Assembly: GCA_021773355.1 (NCBI GenBank)
Contig: JAJFKE010000029.1
Span: 26,666 to 90,665 of the forward strand
Source: Gammaproteobacteria bacterium
GTDB taxonomy: Bacteria > Pseudomonadota > Gammaproteobacteria > Pseudomonadales > Pseudohongiellaceae
DNA: 64,000 nucleotides
Direction of reading: 5' to 3'
Below are positions 18,616-27,817 of this stretch, one piece after another (position 1 is the stretch's first letter; each line of letters opens with the position of its first letter). The notes beneath the pieces were generated by a model, which was given only the letters and a program-made list of their open reading frames with translations, did no database searches and had not been told where the DNA came from. The translations under genes were made by a program, and so were the position numbers.

Positions 18616-20343
18616 ATGGACAATTCAGAGCTGGCAGAACTATTAAACCGTGTCGCGGATGCCTATGAGTTGCAAGGCGTTGAGTGGAAGCCGGCAGCGT
18701 ACCGGAAGGCTGCCAATTCGGTACAGAATCTGGAACAGGATTTGCTCGAAATTTATCGATTCCATGGCATTAAAGGACTAATTGAGCTACCTGGCATCGG
18801 CAAGGCAATCGCAGAGCACATCATAGAACTGCTGGAAACCGGTCACAGTAAAAAAATCGATAGCTTGCTCAAGAAAGTTTCGCAATCTCATAGTGAGATT
18901 ATGCAGTTAGAGGGAGTAGGTCCGAAGAAAGCCTACAAGCTGATAGAAGAATTGCAACTTTCCTCAATAGCAGAATTGAAGGCTGCGGCACAGCAAGGAA
19001 AAATTCGTGTCCTCAAGGGCTTCGGTGAAAAAACGGAGAGCAATATACTAAGGGCTATCGAGATGCATCTCCAGGGCAAGAAGCGTCGGCCATTCGCCGA
19101 GATGCTGAAAGAGTCACAATCAATAATCGACTACCTCAAGCAGCATGCGGTACCGCAAAAAATTGACTACGCCGGTTCGCTGCGTCGAAGAAAAGACACG
19201 GTCGGAGACATCGATATTCTGGTGTGCACAGCGCAGCCGGAAGAACTGATGAAAACATTCACTTCCATGCCACGGGTCGATCATGTGCTCGCACATGGAT
19301 CTACCAAGAGCAGTGTTGTTCTTAACAATGGTGTGCAGGTCGATCTTCGGGCGGTACCCGAACAAAGTTATGCAGCGGCGCTGTTGTACTTTACCGGCAG
19401 CAAGGAACACAACATCAGGATTCGCGCCCTTGCTAACCGCAAGGGTTATCTACTTTCCGAGTATGGGCTTTTCACACTAACAGATAAGAAACCAATTGCC
19501 TGTAATAGTGAAAAAAGTATCTACAAGCAACTCGGGCTTCACTACATTCCGCCGGAATTACGTGAAGTGCGCGGCAAGTTTGAAGCTACAACAATCGCCA
19601 GCCTACCGGTTCTTGTTGAGCAGGCTGATCTGAAAGGAGACCTGCATACACACACGACTTTCAGTGATGGCAACAGTAGCTTGCAGGCAATGGTACAGCG
19701 GGCACAGGACATGGGTTACTCCTATATCGCCATCACGGATCACTCCATTTCTGCTCGAATCGCCAACGGTCTCAGCCTCGATCGTCTCAAGGCGCAATGG
19801 GAGGAAATCGATAATATCGCTGCCAAATTCAAGATACGTATTCTTAAAGGCGCAGAGGTAGACATACTCAAGGACGGCAAGCTTGATTATCCTGATGAAA
19901 TACTCGAACAGCTTCACGTCGTCATTGGAGCGATTCATTCCTCGTTCAAAATGCCCGCTTCGGAACTGATACATCGATTGACCCGGGCTTTGTTACATCC
20001 CTGCCTCGATATTCTGGCTCACCCAAGTTGCAGGCTTATTGGTAGACGCGGGCCGTTGCAGATTGATTACAAGCAGGTATTCAAAGTGGCGGCAAGCAAT
20101 AACAAGATTCTCGAAATAAATAGTCAGCCCAGCAGAATGGATTTACATGACACTCATATTCTTCAGGCGCGAGACAGCGGGGTGAAGTTCTGTATCAATA
20201 CCGATGGCCACGGTACCGATGAGTTCGCATTCATGGGCTATGGCATTGGACTCGCACGTAGAGCCTGGTTAACGAAAAACGATGTGATTAATACGCTGCC
20301 GCTTAGCAAGCTGAGAAGATATCTGCCCCGCATTCCGCAGTGA
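18616..20343 (+). CDS. polX: DNA polymerase X family protein with PHP domain
   Basis: A 575-residue bacterial PolX, a repair polymerase for gap filling. Order: helix-hairpin-helix / 8-kDa-type region with ELPGIGKAIA (57-66) and LEGVGPKKA (98-106), a palm with the catalytic pair GDID (197-200) and third Asp in VQVDL (243), then a C-terminal PHP phosphoesterase domain with metal ligands DLHTHTTFSDG (342-352), ITDHS and ILAHPS. PHP domains give bacterial PolX proteins 3'-5' exonuclease and AP-endonuclease activities. Length and order match the family. Cytoplasmic; followed by trxC. Confidence 0.93.
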   Translation: MDNSELAELLNRVADAYELQGVEWKPAAYRKAANSVQNLEQDLLEIYRFHGIKGLIELPGIGKAIAEHIIELLETGHSKKIDSLLKKVSQSHSEIMQLEGVGPKKAYKLIEELQLSSIAELKAAAQQGKIRVLKGFGEKTESNILRAIEMHLQGKKRRPFAEMLKESQSIIDYLKQHAVPQKIDYAGSLRRRKDTVGDIDILVCTAQPEELMKTFTSMPRVDHVLAHGSTKSSVVLNNGVQVDLRAVPEQSYAAALLYFTGSKEHNIRIRALANRKGYLLSEYGLFTLTDKKPIACNSEKSIYKQLGLHYIPPELREVRGKFEATTIASLPVLVEQADLKGDLHTHTTFSDGNSSLQAMVQRAQDMGYSYIAITDHSISARIANGLSLDRLKAQWEEIDNIAAKFKIRILKGAEVDILKDGKLDYPDEILEQLHVVIGAIHSSFKMPASELIHRLTRALLHPCLDILAHPSCRLIGRRGPLQIDYKQVFKVAASNNKILEINSQPSRMDLHDTHILQARDSGVKFCINTDGHGTDEFAFMGYGIGLARRAWLTKNDVINTLPLSKLRRYLPRIPQ

Positions 20344-20523
20344 ATGTTTTGCTCGGCCGCAGTTTATCCAGCTTGTGTTAAGCTGGAACAGAACCCTGTG
20401 TTGTCTGTATGAGTCAGTTTAGGTCGCTGCCTAATTCTAACGACGGCTAAGGTGCCAGGTCTGATTGGAATTCTTTTGTACTGCCCCAACCTGGAATATA
20501 TAACGGTCGCATCGGAGAACACA

Positions 20524-20955
20524 ATGTCAGATACCCGTCTCGTAACTTGCCCTCATTGCCATCGAAATAATCGCGTGCCGGTAAACAGACTCACCGGAGA
20601 AGGTAAATGCGGCGCTTGCAAACAGCCCCTATTCAGCGGTCGGCCGATAGAACTGACCGCGGAAAACTTTCGTCGCCATGCCGAATCGGATTTGCCGCTG
20701 GTGGTAGACTTCTGGGCGCCATGGTGTGGCCCGTGCAGACAATTTGCAGCGGTGTTCGAAAACGCCGCTGCAAAACTGGAACCCCGGGTGCAACTTGGCA
20801 AGGTAAATACCGAACAGGAACAGACATTGGCGCAGCAATATGGAATTCGCAGCATCCCCACGTTGGTGATTTTTCACCAAGGCAGGGAGCTTAAACGAAT
20901 TTCTGGCGCCTTGCCGGAATCCCAGTTCAAGCAATGGATTTCCGAGAGCATTTAA
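20524..20955 (+). CDS. trxC: Thioredoxin 2 with N-terminal zinc finger
   Basis: A 143-residue TrxC. The N-terminus has two CxxC pairs (Cys9/12 and Cys29/32) that bind zinc in the family, followed by the thioredoxin fold with active site WCGPC (67-71) and the cis-proline in SIPTL. It reduces cytoplasmic disulfides and is often induced by oxidative stress. The start is the ATG at 20524, 8 bases after GGAGA; an in-frame upstream extension to 20452 has no family counterpart. It stands 180 bases after polX. Confidence 0.93.
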   Translation: MSDTRLVTCPHCHRNNRVPVNRLTGEGKCGACKQPLFSGRPIELTAENFRRHAESDLPLVVDFWAPWCGPCRQFAAVFENAAAKLEPRVQLGKVNTEQEQTLAQQYGIRSIPTLVIFHQGRELKRISGALPESQFKQWISESI

Positions 20956-21111
20956 GAACTGCGAAGGAACATCCATAACTCATGTTAGCAATGGCGAAAT
21001 ACCGATATTTCAGATTGGGAGGCTTTGCGTTTTAGAAATGTGAGGCTGCCAGGTAAATGTTCTTTGGCATAGGTTTTTATCGATTTTTGCAGTTAGTATG
21101 TGAGAATATAA

Positions 21112-21162
21112 GGAGGGACCAATTTTTGTCCAGCCACTTGACCTGGAAAAAATAGTCCCTCC
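21112..21162 (-). terminator. Large hairpin after the DUF5666 gene
   Basis: GGAGGGAC (21112-21119) pairs with GTCCCTCC (21155-21162). Inside it ATTTTT pairs with AAAAAT and CCAG with CTGG, giving a long, slightly bulged stem with a 9-base loop. It lies 10 bases beyond the stop of the leftward DUF5666 gene and also downstream of trxC, so it probably serves as 3'-end structure for one or both convergent transcripts. A proper terminal T-run is lacking. Confidence 0.5.
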
Positions 21163-21172
21163 CATTTGCCCA

Positions 21173-22435
21173 CTAGAAATCGCCTTCCAGAACAACACCG
21201 CCATCCTGCAGTATTTGTACACCGGTAATATCTCTAACATCTTTATCAGCTGGCAGGAGAGAGTCGAGAGAAACATCCTCACTGGAATCTGCAGACCTGA
21301 ATTTAACTTCAATCTCACCGGAGTCACTAACTGTGAAGGTGCCGAAGTCTACTGAATCAGCCCCGAAGAACACCAGGATAGCGTAGTCGGTTCCTGAAGT
21401 GGCATCTTTAAGCTCCACCTCAAGTTCCTGTTCAATGTCTACACCATCCGAAGCAAACTTGAATTCGACTTTTCCATGGATTTCCAGACCGTCTGCCGCC
21501 AGCACTGTTTCCGCACCAACCTCAACTTCATCCGATGCAGGACTGTCATCGTCATCACTGGAGTTTCCATTTCCGTTATCATTACCATTGCCCCGGCCAT
21601 TGTTGGAATGTTCATCGCCTCGTTTGCCACGTTGATTATCATCATCGGCATCACCGTCACCGTCTGAGTCCACAGCGATTTCAAATGCTATCAAGGACAA
21701 ATCTGACAGAAGTTGCCCTTCTGCTTCAATAAATGTCCCCTCTTCCAATTCTCCGACTATGCTTGTATCTCCATCGACGACCAGGGTAATGGTAGTGCCC
21801 CCCTCTATAACGATTGCGATCTCAGTGTCGCTAAACGAGACAATCTCACCCTCCAGTTCGATATTGCCTTGTTCCCGGGTGCCAACGTGAATTCGAGTGG
21901 CAACCAGAATACTGTCCTTAGTACTTCCGCTAACATTGACCAAATCGCCAACGGACAGATCGGTTGCAGCCACTGAGTTACCGCTTCCGTTACCGCGCTG
22001 AGTAATATCCGTATCAACATTAATTGTCACGTCAACACCAAGCAGCGTAATAACAGGGTCTGCGGCCACCGTATCGATCGCTGTTATGGCTCCGCGGAAC
22101 CTGAATTGCTCGTCTCCTACATCTAGAATTTCAACTTCGTCAGCAACCAGCCCTGCATCGGAGAAGAAACTGTTTACCTTAACAAAGTCACCCGCCGACA
22201 CATCAGCCAGACCAACTTCTTCACCACTCTCGGAAATTTCCGTGTCCCCGTTGACAATGATAGATACGGCTACATCATGGATAGTGACTTCGATTGACCC
22301 TTCATTACTGTCAGTCTGGGACACGGCGATGACAATGCTGTTAAATTTTAGCTCGCCACCCTTTGCGATCGCGGTGTTAGCAGAAAAGCCGAACGACAGC
22401 ATTAAGATAGTTAAAAGCGAAGTTGTAACTCTCAT
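21173..22435 (-). CDS. Secreted protein with DUF5666 repeats
   Basis: A 420-residue exported protein (signal peptide ending AIAKG). The first 240 residues are several repeats of a small beta-barrel-like unit of the DUF5666 type, each around a V-D-x-D-T-x-I core with G-x-F/L-V-x-V (for example GDFVKVNSFF, GDLVNVSG, GTFIEAEG). A low-complexity hinge rich in Asp, Gly and Asn follows (about 250-300), then a C-terminal beta-rich domain. Function unknown; such proteins are found at bacterial surfaces. AAGGGAA precedes the ATG. An inverted repeat and a 110-bp repeat lie in its upstream region. Confidence 0.8.
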   Translation of the reverse strand: MRVTTSLLTILMLSFGFSANTAIAKGGELKFNSIVIAVSQTDSNEGSIEVTIHDVAVSIIVNGDTEISESGEEVGLADVSAGDFVKVNSFFSDAGLVADEVEILDVGDEQFRFRGAITAIDTVAADPVITLLGVDVTINVDTDITQRGNGSGNSVAATDLSVGDLVNVSGSTKDSILVATRIHVGTREQGNIELEGEIVSFSDTEIAIVIEGGTTITLVVDGDTSIVGELEEGTFIEAEGQLLSDLSLIAFEIAVDSDGDGDADDDNQRGKRGDEHSNNGRGNGNDNGNGNSSDDDDSPASDEVEVGAETVLAADGLEIHGKVEFKFASDGVDIEQELEVELKDATSGTDYAILVFFGADSVDFGTFTVSDSGEIEVKFRSADSSEDVSLDSLLPADKDVRDITGVQILQDGGVVLEGDF

Positions 22436-22450
22436 GTTGATTCCCTTTGT

Positions 22451-22476
22451 TTATCGAGTTAGTTGAATCTCGATAA
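22451..22476. promoter_or_regulatory. 8-bp inverted repeat upstream of the DUF5666 gene
   Basis: TTATCGAG (22451-22458) and CTCGATAA (22469-22476) form a perfect inverted repeat with a 10-base gap, 16 bases from the DUF5666 start codon. Position and shape fit a regulator-binding site or a 5'-leader hairpin. It directly abuts the 110-bp repeat copy. Confidence 0.4.
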
Positions 22477-22479
22477 TCT

Positions 22480-22589
22480 GAGTGGTGTTTAAGTAGAGTG
22501 CTAAAAGATTACCAGTAGCAGAACGTGAAACGGTGACGCGAATCACGTTATTTGAACCCATCGCGGGAGTAGGTAGAGAATATGAGGAG
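22480..22589 (+). repeat. 110-bp direct repeat, left copy
   Basis: Matches 24920-25029 with 7 mismatches by eye over 110 bases, same orientation. The copies start at the same base (GAGTGGTGTTTAAGTAGAG) and end at TATGAGGAG. No long open frame runs through it and no terminal inverted repeats are seen. The left copy lies in the upstream region of the leftward DUF5666 gene. Confidence 0.9.
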
Positions 22590-23126
22590 TCACTCACAAG
22601 TTAATAGCTTATGACGGTTTCATTAATTCAACACGAGTTTTGTGGGAACGTCTCTCATGCTTCAAAAAAATACGAAATTCTGATCTTGGCAAATCATATT
22701 CGATAGAATTGATCGCACTGCCTTCTAGAACGATATCCAGTTGTATAAGGACTGTGCACCTTTACGTATAGCGGAGAAGGGCAGTGTCAATATAGATGTT
22801 CTTAGGCGGAGGCAGAAATACTGTCAAGGTGGTTTCCAGAGTTGTCCTAGATCAATGTAACGCGGAGCGTAGATGTTATATACAAGTTTGTCGAGGAATT
22901 TAATGAGACACTTTTCTATCGAGCAGAGGCCGGTTCAGCGCTAATGCTGTCATCATTGAAGCCAAATAGGTAAATCTTCCGGTTTATATGCACAGCGGTC
23001 AAATATGTAAATTTAAACGATTCTGAATGAATTCGGAGAATAGTAACGGAGTTATGCGGAAGCAATACAAATATTATTTCTCAGATTAAAGTGCAGTTTT
23101 AATGACAATATCGATAAGAGGCAATT
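22590..23126. other. Non-coding stretch upstream of the Met-rich gene
   Basis: About 540 AT-rich bases with no supported gene. It must hold the promoter of the Met-rich protein gene. AAGAGG near 23115 is that gene's ribosome-binding site. I found no certain metal-regulator operator. Confidence 0.4.
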
Positions 23127-23450
23127 ATGAAAAATCTATTATTATTTACGGTTGCAATAATGTTGGCTGCTCCGATTTACGCGGCGGAGAATTCTAAGCA
23201 CGAGCATGCTCACGAAGACACTAGTACAAGTGCAGGTGGGATGATGGCTATGATGAGTAAAGAGCAGATGATGGCAATGCAGGAACGCATGCAGGAAATG
23301 CGAGGGCTTATGGCTTCAATCAAACAGGAACAAAATTCTGAAAAACGTATACAGATGATGCAAGAGCATATGGAAAATATGCAAGAAGGCATGCAGATGA
23401 TGATGAGTCAGATGATGGGACTCCATTCTCAGGACTCCGATTCTCAGTAA
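23127..23450 (+). CDS. Methionine-rich periplasmic protein
   Basis: A 107-residue exported protein: signal peptide (1-20, ending IYAAE), a His-rich start to the mature chain (KHEHAHED), then a helical region dense in methionine (MMAMM, QMMAMQ, QMMMSQMM). About 22 of 107 residues are Met, and Glu/Gln fill the rest, typical of a long helix or coiled coil. Met- and His-rich periplasmic proteins often bind Cu(I) or Ag(I), so a copper-buffering role is plausible but inferred from composition only. It opens a short run of genes between the two 110-bp repeats. Confidence 0.75.
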   Translation: MKNLLLFTVAIMLAAPIYAAENSKHEHAHEDTSTSAGGMMAMMSKEQMMAMQERMQEMRGLMASIKQEQNSEKRIQMMQEHMENMQEGMQMMMSQMMGLHSQDSDSQ

Positions 23451-23544
23451 CGATGGTTCGTTGGCACCTTGGCCTACTGTAAATTAGGAATTTAGAGTAG
23501 CTGTTGATATTAGCAATTTACTATTGCAACGAAAGCGAGAAAAC

Positions 23545-23910
23545 ATGAGAAGACTCACTCAGTCTAAGTTTGCCGCATTGGGAGTGCTGATTGTCATGGT
23601 GTCCACTGGGGTGTGGGCGCAAGGGCCATCCGATCCCGAGAGGTATGCCTATGGCTCCCATATGATGTGGTCGGGCAGTGGATGGTTCGGCATGATATTC
23701 GGATTGCTATTTATGATTCTGGTGTTCGCCTTAGTGGTCGCGCTCGCAGTTTTCCTCGTGCGCTGGCTTGGTGACGGCCCAATGCGAGGATCAACAGGGA
23801 AAGGGCCAACGACCGAGAGCACTGCGCTTGATATTCTCAAGCAACGCTATGCTCGTGGTGAGATTGACAAAGAAGAATTCGAGGAGCGTCGCCGTATTCT
23901 TAACGAATGA
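23545..23910 (+). CDS. Small membrane protein with C-terminal SHOCT domain
   Basis: A 121-residue protein: N-terminal signal or membrane segment, a Met/Trp-rich loop (HMMWSGSGW), a second long membrane segment (MIFGLLFMILVFALVVALAVFL), and a C-terminal SHOCT motif (ALDILKQRYARGEIDKEEFE). SHOCT domains are short helical modules thought to mediate oligomerisation. The ATG at 23545 is used; the in-frame TTG at 23524 is unlikely. This protein type often sits beside copper or heavy-metal genes, which fits the Met-rich neighbour. Confidence 0.8.
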   Translation: MRRLTQSKFAALGVLIVMVSTGVWAQGPSDPERYAYGSHMMWSGSGWFGMIFGLLFMILVFALVVALAVFLVRWLGDGPMRGSTGKGPTTESTALDILKQRYARGEIDKEEFEERRRILNE

Positions 23911-24136
23911 GCACTTCCTGCTTGCCCGAATCTGATGTCTGGTTAAGTTATTCCTTCGGATAACCTGAAGTGGTGTGACAGGGAGATTCGATGGTAGGGA
24001 GGGATTGCCCATACTTGGAAAGGCATCTCTTTTTTGTATATCGCCGCGAATCGCCTAAGCCAGGAACGACTAAACATCACATTTCTTCAATTTTTTTTGG
24101 ATTGATTGTATCTACAGTAAACGTATTTGACTCATT

Positions 24137-24493
24137 TTGATTACTGCTAGACAAGCCCTGCTCATTCTAAATGACCCTCCATATGGCACCAAACGCTCTT
24201 ATAACGGCTTGCGCTTGGCCAAAGCTTTGCGAGCTGATGGAGTAGAGGTTTATGTGTTTCTTCTTACCGACGCTGTGACCTGCGCCAAGAAAGGCCAAAA
24301 AGTGCCGGAAGGTTATTACAATTTGGAGCTTAGGATTAAAAACCTGGCAAAAAATAATACCGTGTTGCTGTGTGCCACTTTCATGAATGCTCGCGGTTTG
24401 GATGACTCCGAAGTCGTTGAGGGGGCAAGTCGAAGTACAATGAAGGAATTAGTTGAGATTACAAAGCAAGCTGATAGGGTTCTGGTGTTCTAG
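24137..24493 (+). CDS. DsrE-family protein
   Basis: A 118-residue cytoplasmic DsrE/DsrF-like protein, the fold of sulfur-relay subunits such as TusD and DsrE. The first strand LLILNDPPYGTKRSYNGLRLA is typical of the single-domain subgroup, and Cys residues lie in VTCAKKG and LLCATF. The first is near the position of the sulfur-carrying Cys in active DsrE proteins. The start is given as TTG because a stop lies just upstream and no ATG precedes the first strand; no good ribosome-binding site is seen, so the start is uncertain. It sits with other sulfur-related genes (YeeE-type, TlpA, rhodanese). Confidence 0.82.
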   Translation: MITARQALLILNDPPYGTKRSYNGLRLAKALRADGVEVYVFLLTDAVTCAKKGQKVPEGYYNLELRIKNLAKNNTVLLCATFMNARGLDDSEVVEGASRSTMKELVEITKQADRVLVF

Positions 24494-24647
24494 CTGAAGG
24501 AAAATTTGGATCAAAACATGCCCAAAGATTAAGAAGAAATCATCAGGGAGTAGTTGACTAATCGGTACCAGTAATTCGCATTGTACAATGCTGCAATTTA
24601 TCGTATTTTGTCGAAAAATTTATTACCGATCAGCTGTCCCTTACATC

Positions 24648-24932
24648 ATGTTGCTGAAAACAAAAAAGACTACCCGCAAATGGCTTACACTGCTGTTTGT
24701 CGCCAGCTTTCTCCTGAATATCCAGGCCAGCTATGCCTGCGCCATGATGCCGGATATGGCAGAAAAGCAGACGGAGTGCTGTTGCGGTTCCAATCACCGC
24801 ATGTCCACTACGCCTGACGCTATAGAAGGGATATCATACTCAACAGATTTTGGAGATGCGCATTCTGTTCATGGTCAGATTTGTGACGATCCGCACCAGG
24901 GTTGTTGTATTGTCGAAATGAGTGGTGTTTAA
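24648..24932 (+). CDS. Cys/Met/His-rich secreted protein ending in the repeat
   Basis: A 94-residue exported protein: signal peptide (TLLFVASFLLNIQASYA) and a short mature part with clustered metal ligands (CAMMPDM, ECCCGSNHRM, CDDPHQGCC). I do not recognise the family, but the composition suggests metal or thiol binding. The last codons (MSGV and stop) lie at and beyond the start of the right 110-bp repeat, so the natural C-terminus may have been replaced by repeat sequence. The frame is open from 24588; the ATG at 24648 is chosen because the signal peptide begins there. Confidence 0.6.
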   Translation: MLLKTKKTTRKWLTLLFVASFLLNIQASYACAMMPDMAEKQTECCCGSNHRMSTTPDAIEGISYSTDFGDAHSVHGQICDDPHQGCCIVEMSGV

Positions 24933-25029
24933 GTAGAGTGCTAAAAGATTACCAGTAGCAGAACGTGAAACGGTGACGCGAATTACGTTATTTGAATTCA
25001 TCGCGGAAGTTGGTAAAGGATATGAGGAG
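24920..25029 (+). repeat. 110-bp direct repeat, right copy
   Basis: Direct copy of 22480-22589, about 94% identical by eye. Together the copies enclose 2.3 kb with the Met-rich, SHOCT, DsrE and Cys-rich genes. The copy begins inside the last codons of the Cys-rich gene. This layout could arise from duplication or insertion, and recombination between copies would delete the cassette. Confidence 0.9.
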
Positions 25030-25218
25030 GCAATCATGGAAATGTGAATATAGTGAGGTTCCCTAGATAAGAATTCCTTCTAAGTCCCTAGCATAATACT
25101 GGAACCTAAAAGTTCTAGTCGCAATTAATGTTTTCGTATTCATTTTTTGTAATTTTCATACCACCCTCGGGGTCTCAATATACTCGTAGTAAATATTTAC
25201 AATAGAAGGCACACGCTA

Positions 25219-26148
25219 ATGCCCTATGTTCTCTTCGTTGTTTTAACTTGGATAATGCTGGCTGGCACTGCGCGGGGGCAGACTCTTAATGGTTTCGACC
25301 TCAGTACTGCCTCAATCCCGCCATCGCTGATAAGGGGAGGAGGGCCTCCGCGCGATGGAATTCCAGCGATTGATAAGCCGGTCTTTCAATCTGCAAGCTC
25401 GGCTGACTGGCTCGATCCCGAAGACCGGGTCATTGGGATCGTTCTGAATGGAATCGCCCGGGCCTATCCCATAGCTATATTAAATTGGCATGAAGTTGCT
25501 AATGATGTTATTGCAGGGCAAAGAATTGTGGTTACCTTTTGCCCGCTATGCGGTACCGGAATGGTTTTTGAGAGTAACGTTGAAGGACAGGCTCTGACAT
25601 TTGGCGTGTCGGGCTTGTTGTATGAGAGCGATGTGCTGCTTTACGATCGCCAGACAGAAAGCCTCTGGTCACAAATTCTAAGCAAAGGCGTGAGCGGGGA
25701 AATGCGCGGCAAGCCACTGCATGCTCTACCTGTCACCCACACGAGTTGGAGAGCCTGGCGCCAATCACACCCGGAATCCGAAGTGCTAAGCAGAGATACC
25801 GGTTCGTCACGTAATTATGGACAGGACCCATATATCGGGTACGCAGATTCACCAAGAACGATGTTTCCCGTTGTCAACCAAGCACCTGGCCCATGGCACT
25901 CCAAGGAATGGGTGTTAGGATTTAATATCGGCGATCAGTATAAGGCCTACCCGTTTATTGAATTGCGCGCAAACTCGAGTTCGCAAATTCAAGATCAATT
26001 ATCGGGCGAGAGTTTCACCGTAATTTGGGACGAGGCCAACCAATCGGCATCAATAGTACGCGATGGTTTGTTGCAACCGAGCATTACCGCCTTCTGGTTC
26101 GCCTGGTATGCGTTTCATCCAGAGACATTGATATTCACTGCCAATTGA
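25219..26148 (+). CDS. Secreted DUF3179 protein
   Basis: A 309-residue exported protein of the DUF3179 family, function unknown. After the signal peptide (ending ARGQT) come the family hallmarks: GGGPPRDGIPAID, AYPIAILNWHEVAND, the cysteine motif TFCPLCGTGMVF, then GVSGLLYESDVLLYDRQT and SLWSQ. The CPLCGTG motif resembles a metal- or thiol-binding site. A second DUF3179 gene lies at 28736 on the other strand. AAGG is 9 bases before the ATG. Confidence 0.87.
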   Translation: MPYVLFVVLTWIMLAGTARGQTLNGFDLSTASIPPSLIRGGGPPRDGIPAIDKPVFQSASSADWLDPEDRVIGIVLNGIARAYPIAILNWHEVANDVIAGQRIVVTFCPLCGTGMVFESNVEGQALTFGVSGLLYESDVLLYDRQTESLWSQILSKGVSGEMRGKPLHALPVTHTSWRAWRQSHPESEVLSRDTGSSRNYGQDPYIGYADSPRTMFPVVNQAPGPWHSKEWVLGFNIGDQYKAYPFIELRANSSSQIQDQLSGESFTVIWDEANQSASIVRDGLLQPSITAFWFAWYAFHPETLIFTAN

Positions 26149-26386
26149 AAGAACGGACTACCACATATGATGCCAATATAATGAGCCATCCCCATCCCTA
26201 CTGTGTATTTGTATTCTTGCTGCTTAACACCCAAGCCGGCAGAATTCCTGAAGCACTCTCTGTATGTGGCTTTAGGAAACGGATATCGGGATATCGTGGC
26301 TAGCATTGTGACTGTGTAAACAGAAGAACCAAATAGCAACAATGAGTAACCTAACTGAAAATACCAAGCCTCATTCCAGGATATAA

Positions 26387-27313
26387 GTGTTGAATTTGAT
26401 TCTTCTTCTTTCCTTTGCTGCCGTAATCGGGTATCTCGCTCAGGTCACCGGGCTTTGTATGGTGCGAGGCGTTCACGATTGGGTTAGGGGTAGAAAGCTT
26501 CGGTTGATTGCGATTCTTGGCGGTGGATTTTGGGTCTATTTGTATCTACCTTTTCTCTCTCAGAATTCAACGATACCAATTGGCTATGAGCTGCACTGGA
26601 GTTTTCTGCTGGGCGGCCTGATCTTCGGACTGGGTGCTGTTGTCAATGGTGCCTGTTCCATTTCCACTGCGAGTCGACTATCCAGTGGTGATTTGCAGAT
26701 GATATTTACCATGATGGGTTGGCTTGGTGGATGGTTGTTGCTGGACTTCACCGGTATACAGTTTCAGCATACCGAGCTGACTTCATACAACGAATCGCTG
26801 ACATGGATCATAGTCTTGTGTTTGATACTCGGTAGCGTCTGGGTATATGTCAAACAGAGTAAAAGTTGGAATATTTGGAGCGGCATCATGTTAGTGGGAA
26901 TTCTAGCGGGCGCTATTTTCTTGCTGCAACCAGCCTGGTCACCAAGTGATTTTGTCAAAGACTTAGGCTTGGCAATTCTTAGAAAAAATCCTCAAATTCT
27001 CCCGGCTGTAGATAGAATTGCAATTTTGATGGTGATGTTGCTGGGCATGAGTATTGGTGCCTGGCGCTATCGACGATTTAAATGGTTAGCGCCAAACCTG
27101 CGCGGAATAATCAAGCATTTTTCCAGCGGCATTTTGATGGGGCTCGGCGCCGCAATTAGCCTAGGAGGAAATGATTTTCAACTGTTGATGGCCCTACCTG
27201 CACAGTCCCTATCCGGCATTTTAGCGATTGCCGGAATAATTATCGGCATTAGGCTAGGGATATTTCTAAATGCCAGACATATTTTTGTTAAAGAGATTCG
27301 AGGTAGTACATAG
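26387..27313 (+). CDS. YeeE/YedE-type membrane transporter
   Basis: A 308-residue polytopic membrane protein with about eight to nine hydrophobic segments. The hallmark FGLGAVVNGACSISTASRLSSG (split: GLGAVVNGACSIS, then TASRLSSG) matches the YeeE/YedE family, whose characterised member imports thiosulfate through cysteine-lined pores. Another Cys is in TGLCMVRG near the N-terminus. The start is GTG at 26387 (TTG at 26390 possible), with AGGA 7 bases upstream. The nearby DsrE, TlpA and rhodanese genes fit a sulfur role. Confidence 0.82.
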   Translation: MLNLILLLSFAAVIGYLAQVTGLCMVRGVHDWVRGRKLRLIAILGGGFWVYLYLPFLSQNSTIPIGYELHWSFLLGGLIFGLGAVVNGACSISTASRLSSGDLQMIFTMMGWLGGWLLLDFTGIQFQHTELTSYNESLTWIIVLCLILGSVWVYVKQSKSWNIWSGIMLVGILAGAIFLLQPAWSPSDFVKDLGLAILRKNPQILPAVDRIAILMVMLLGMSIGAWRYRRFKWLAPNLRGIIKHFSSGILMGLGAAISLGGNDFQLLMALPAQSLSGILAIAGIIIGIRLGIFLNARHIFVKEIRGST

Positions 27314-27328
27314 AGCCATGAGTGCCCA

Positions 27329-27817
27329 CTATAGCTCCTTCAAGAGATTCAAGATTTCCTGCTTTAGCTCTATCTCATCGCCAGCTTTATAGTCGCGGTA
27401 TTTCCTAACTATGCGACCTGCAGGACCGATTAGATAGGATACCGGGAGGCTTCTTATTCCGTAAGGTTTTCCAATAGCACCTTCCGGGTCGGCCATTACA
27501 GGATAGGAGACAGGATGATCTTCCAGAAATTCCAATCCGTTCTCAGTGTTTTCGTCGACGTTGACAGCTATGATTTCGAACCGGGGGTCGTCAATTTCGC
27601 GATACATCTTATCGTAGGCCGGAAGCGACAGCAGACAGGGGGGGCACCAGGATGCCCAGAAATCCAGGAATACAACCCTGCCGCGGTAATCGGATAATTG
27701 GATAAGTCCGTTGCCGCCGATTTCTGCGGCGCTGAAATCCAACGCTAGTTCTTGCGCGAATGTGAGGCCAGGCAAAAAGAGAATAAGAAATGGCAGTTTG
27801 AGTGGGTTAAAGCGCAT
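27329..27817 (-). CDS. TlpA-like periplasmic thioredoxin
   Basis: A 162-residue exported thiol-disulfide protein of the TlpA/ResA type. Signal peptide ends TFAQE; active site is WCPPC in FLDFWASWCPPCLLSLP; the cis-proline is in SLPVSYLIG. Such proteins reduce disulfides in the periplasm, often for cytochrome c or copper-centre maturation. The start overlaps the end of the upstream barrel gene by 11 bases, so the two are coupled and form an operon with the DUF3179 gene at 28736-30184. Confidence 0.9.
   Translation of the reverse strand: MRFNPLKLPFLILFLPGLTFAQELALDFSAAEIGGNGLIQLSDYRGRVVFLDFWASWCPPCLLSLPAYDKMYREIDDPRFEIIAVNVDENTENGLEFLEDHPVSYPVMADPEGAIGKPYGIRSLPVSYLIGPAGRIVRKYRDYKAGDEIELKQEILNLLKEL

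Noticed and set aside
26181..26303. 40-codon frame between the DUF3179 and YeeE-type genes
   Set aside because: No ribosome-binding site and no protein-like pattern beyond a short hydrophobic run.
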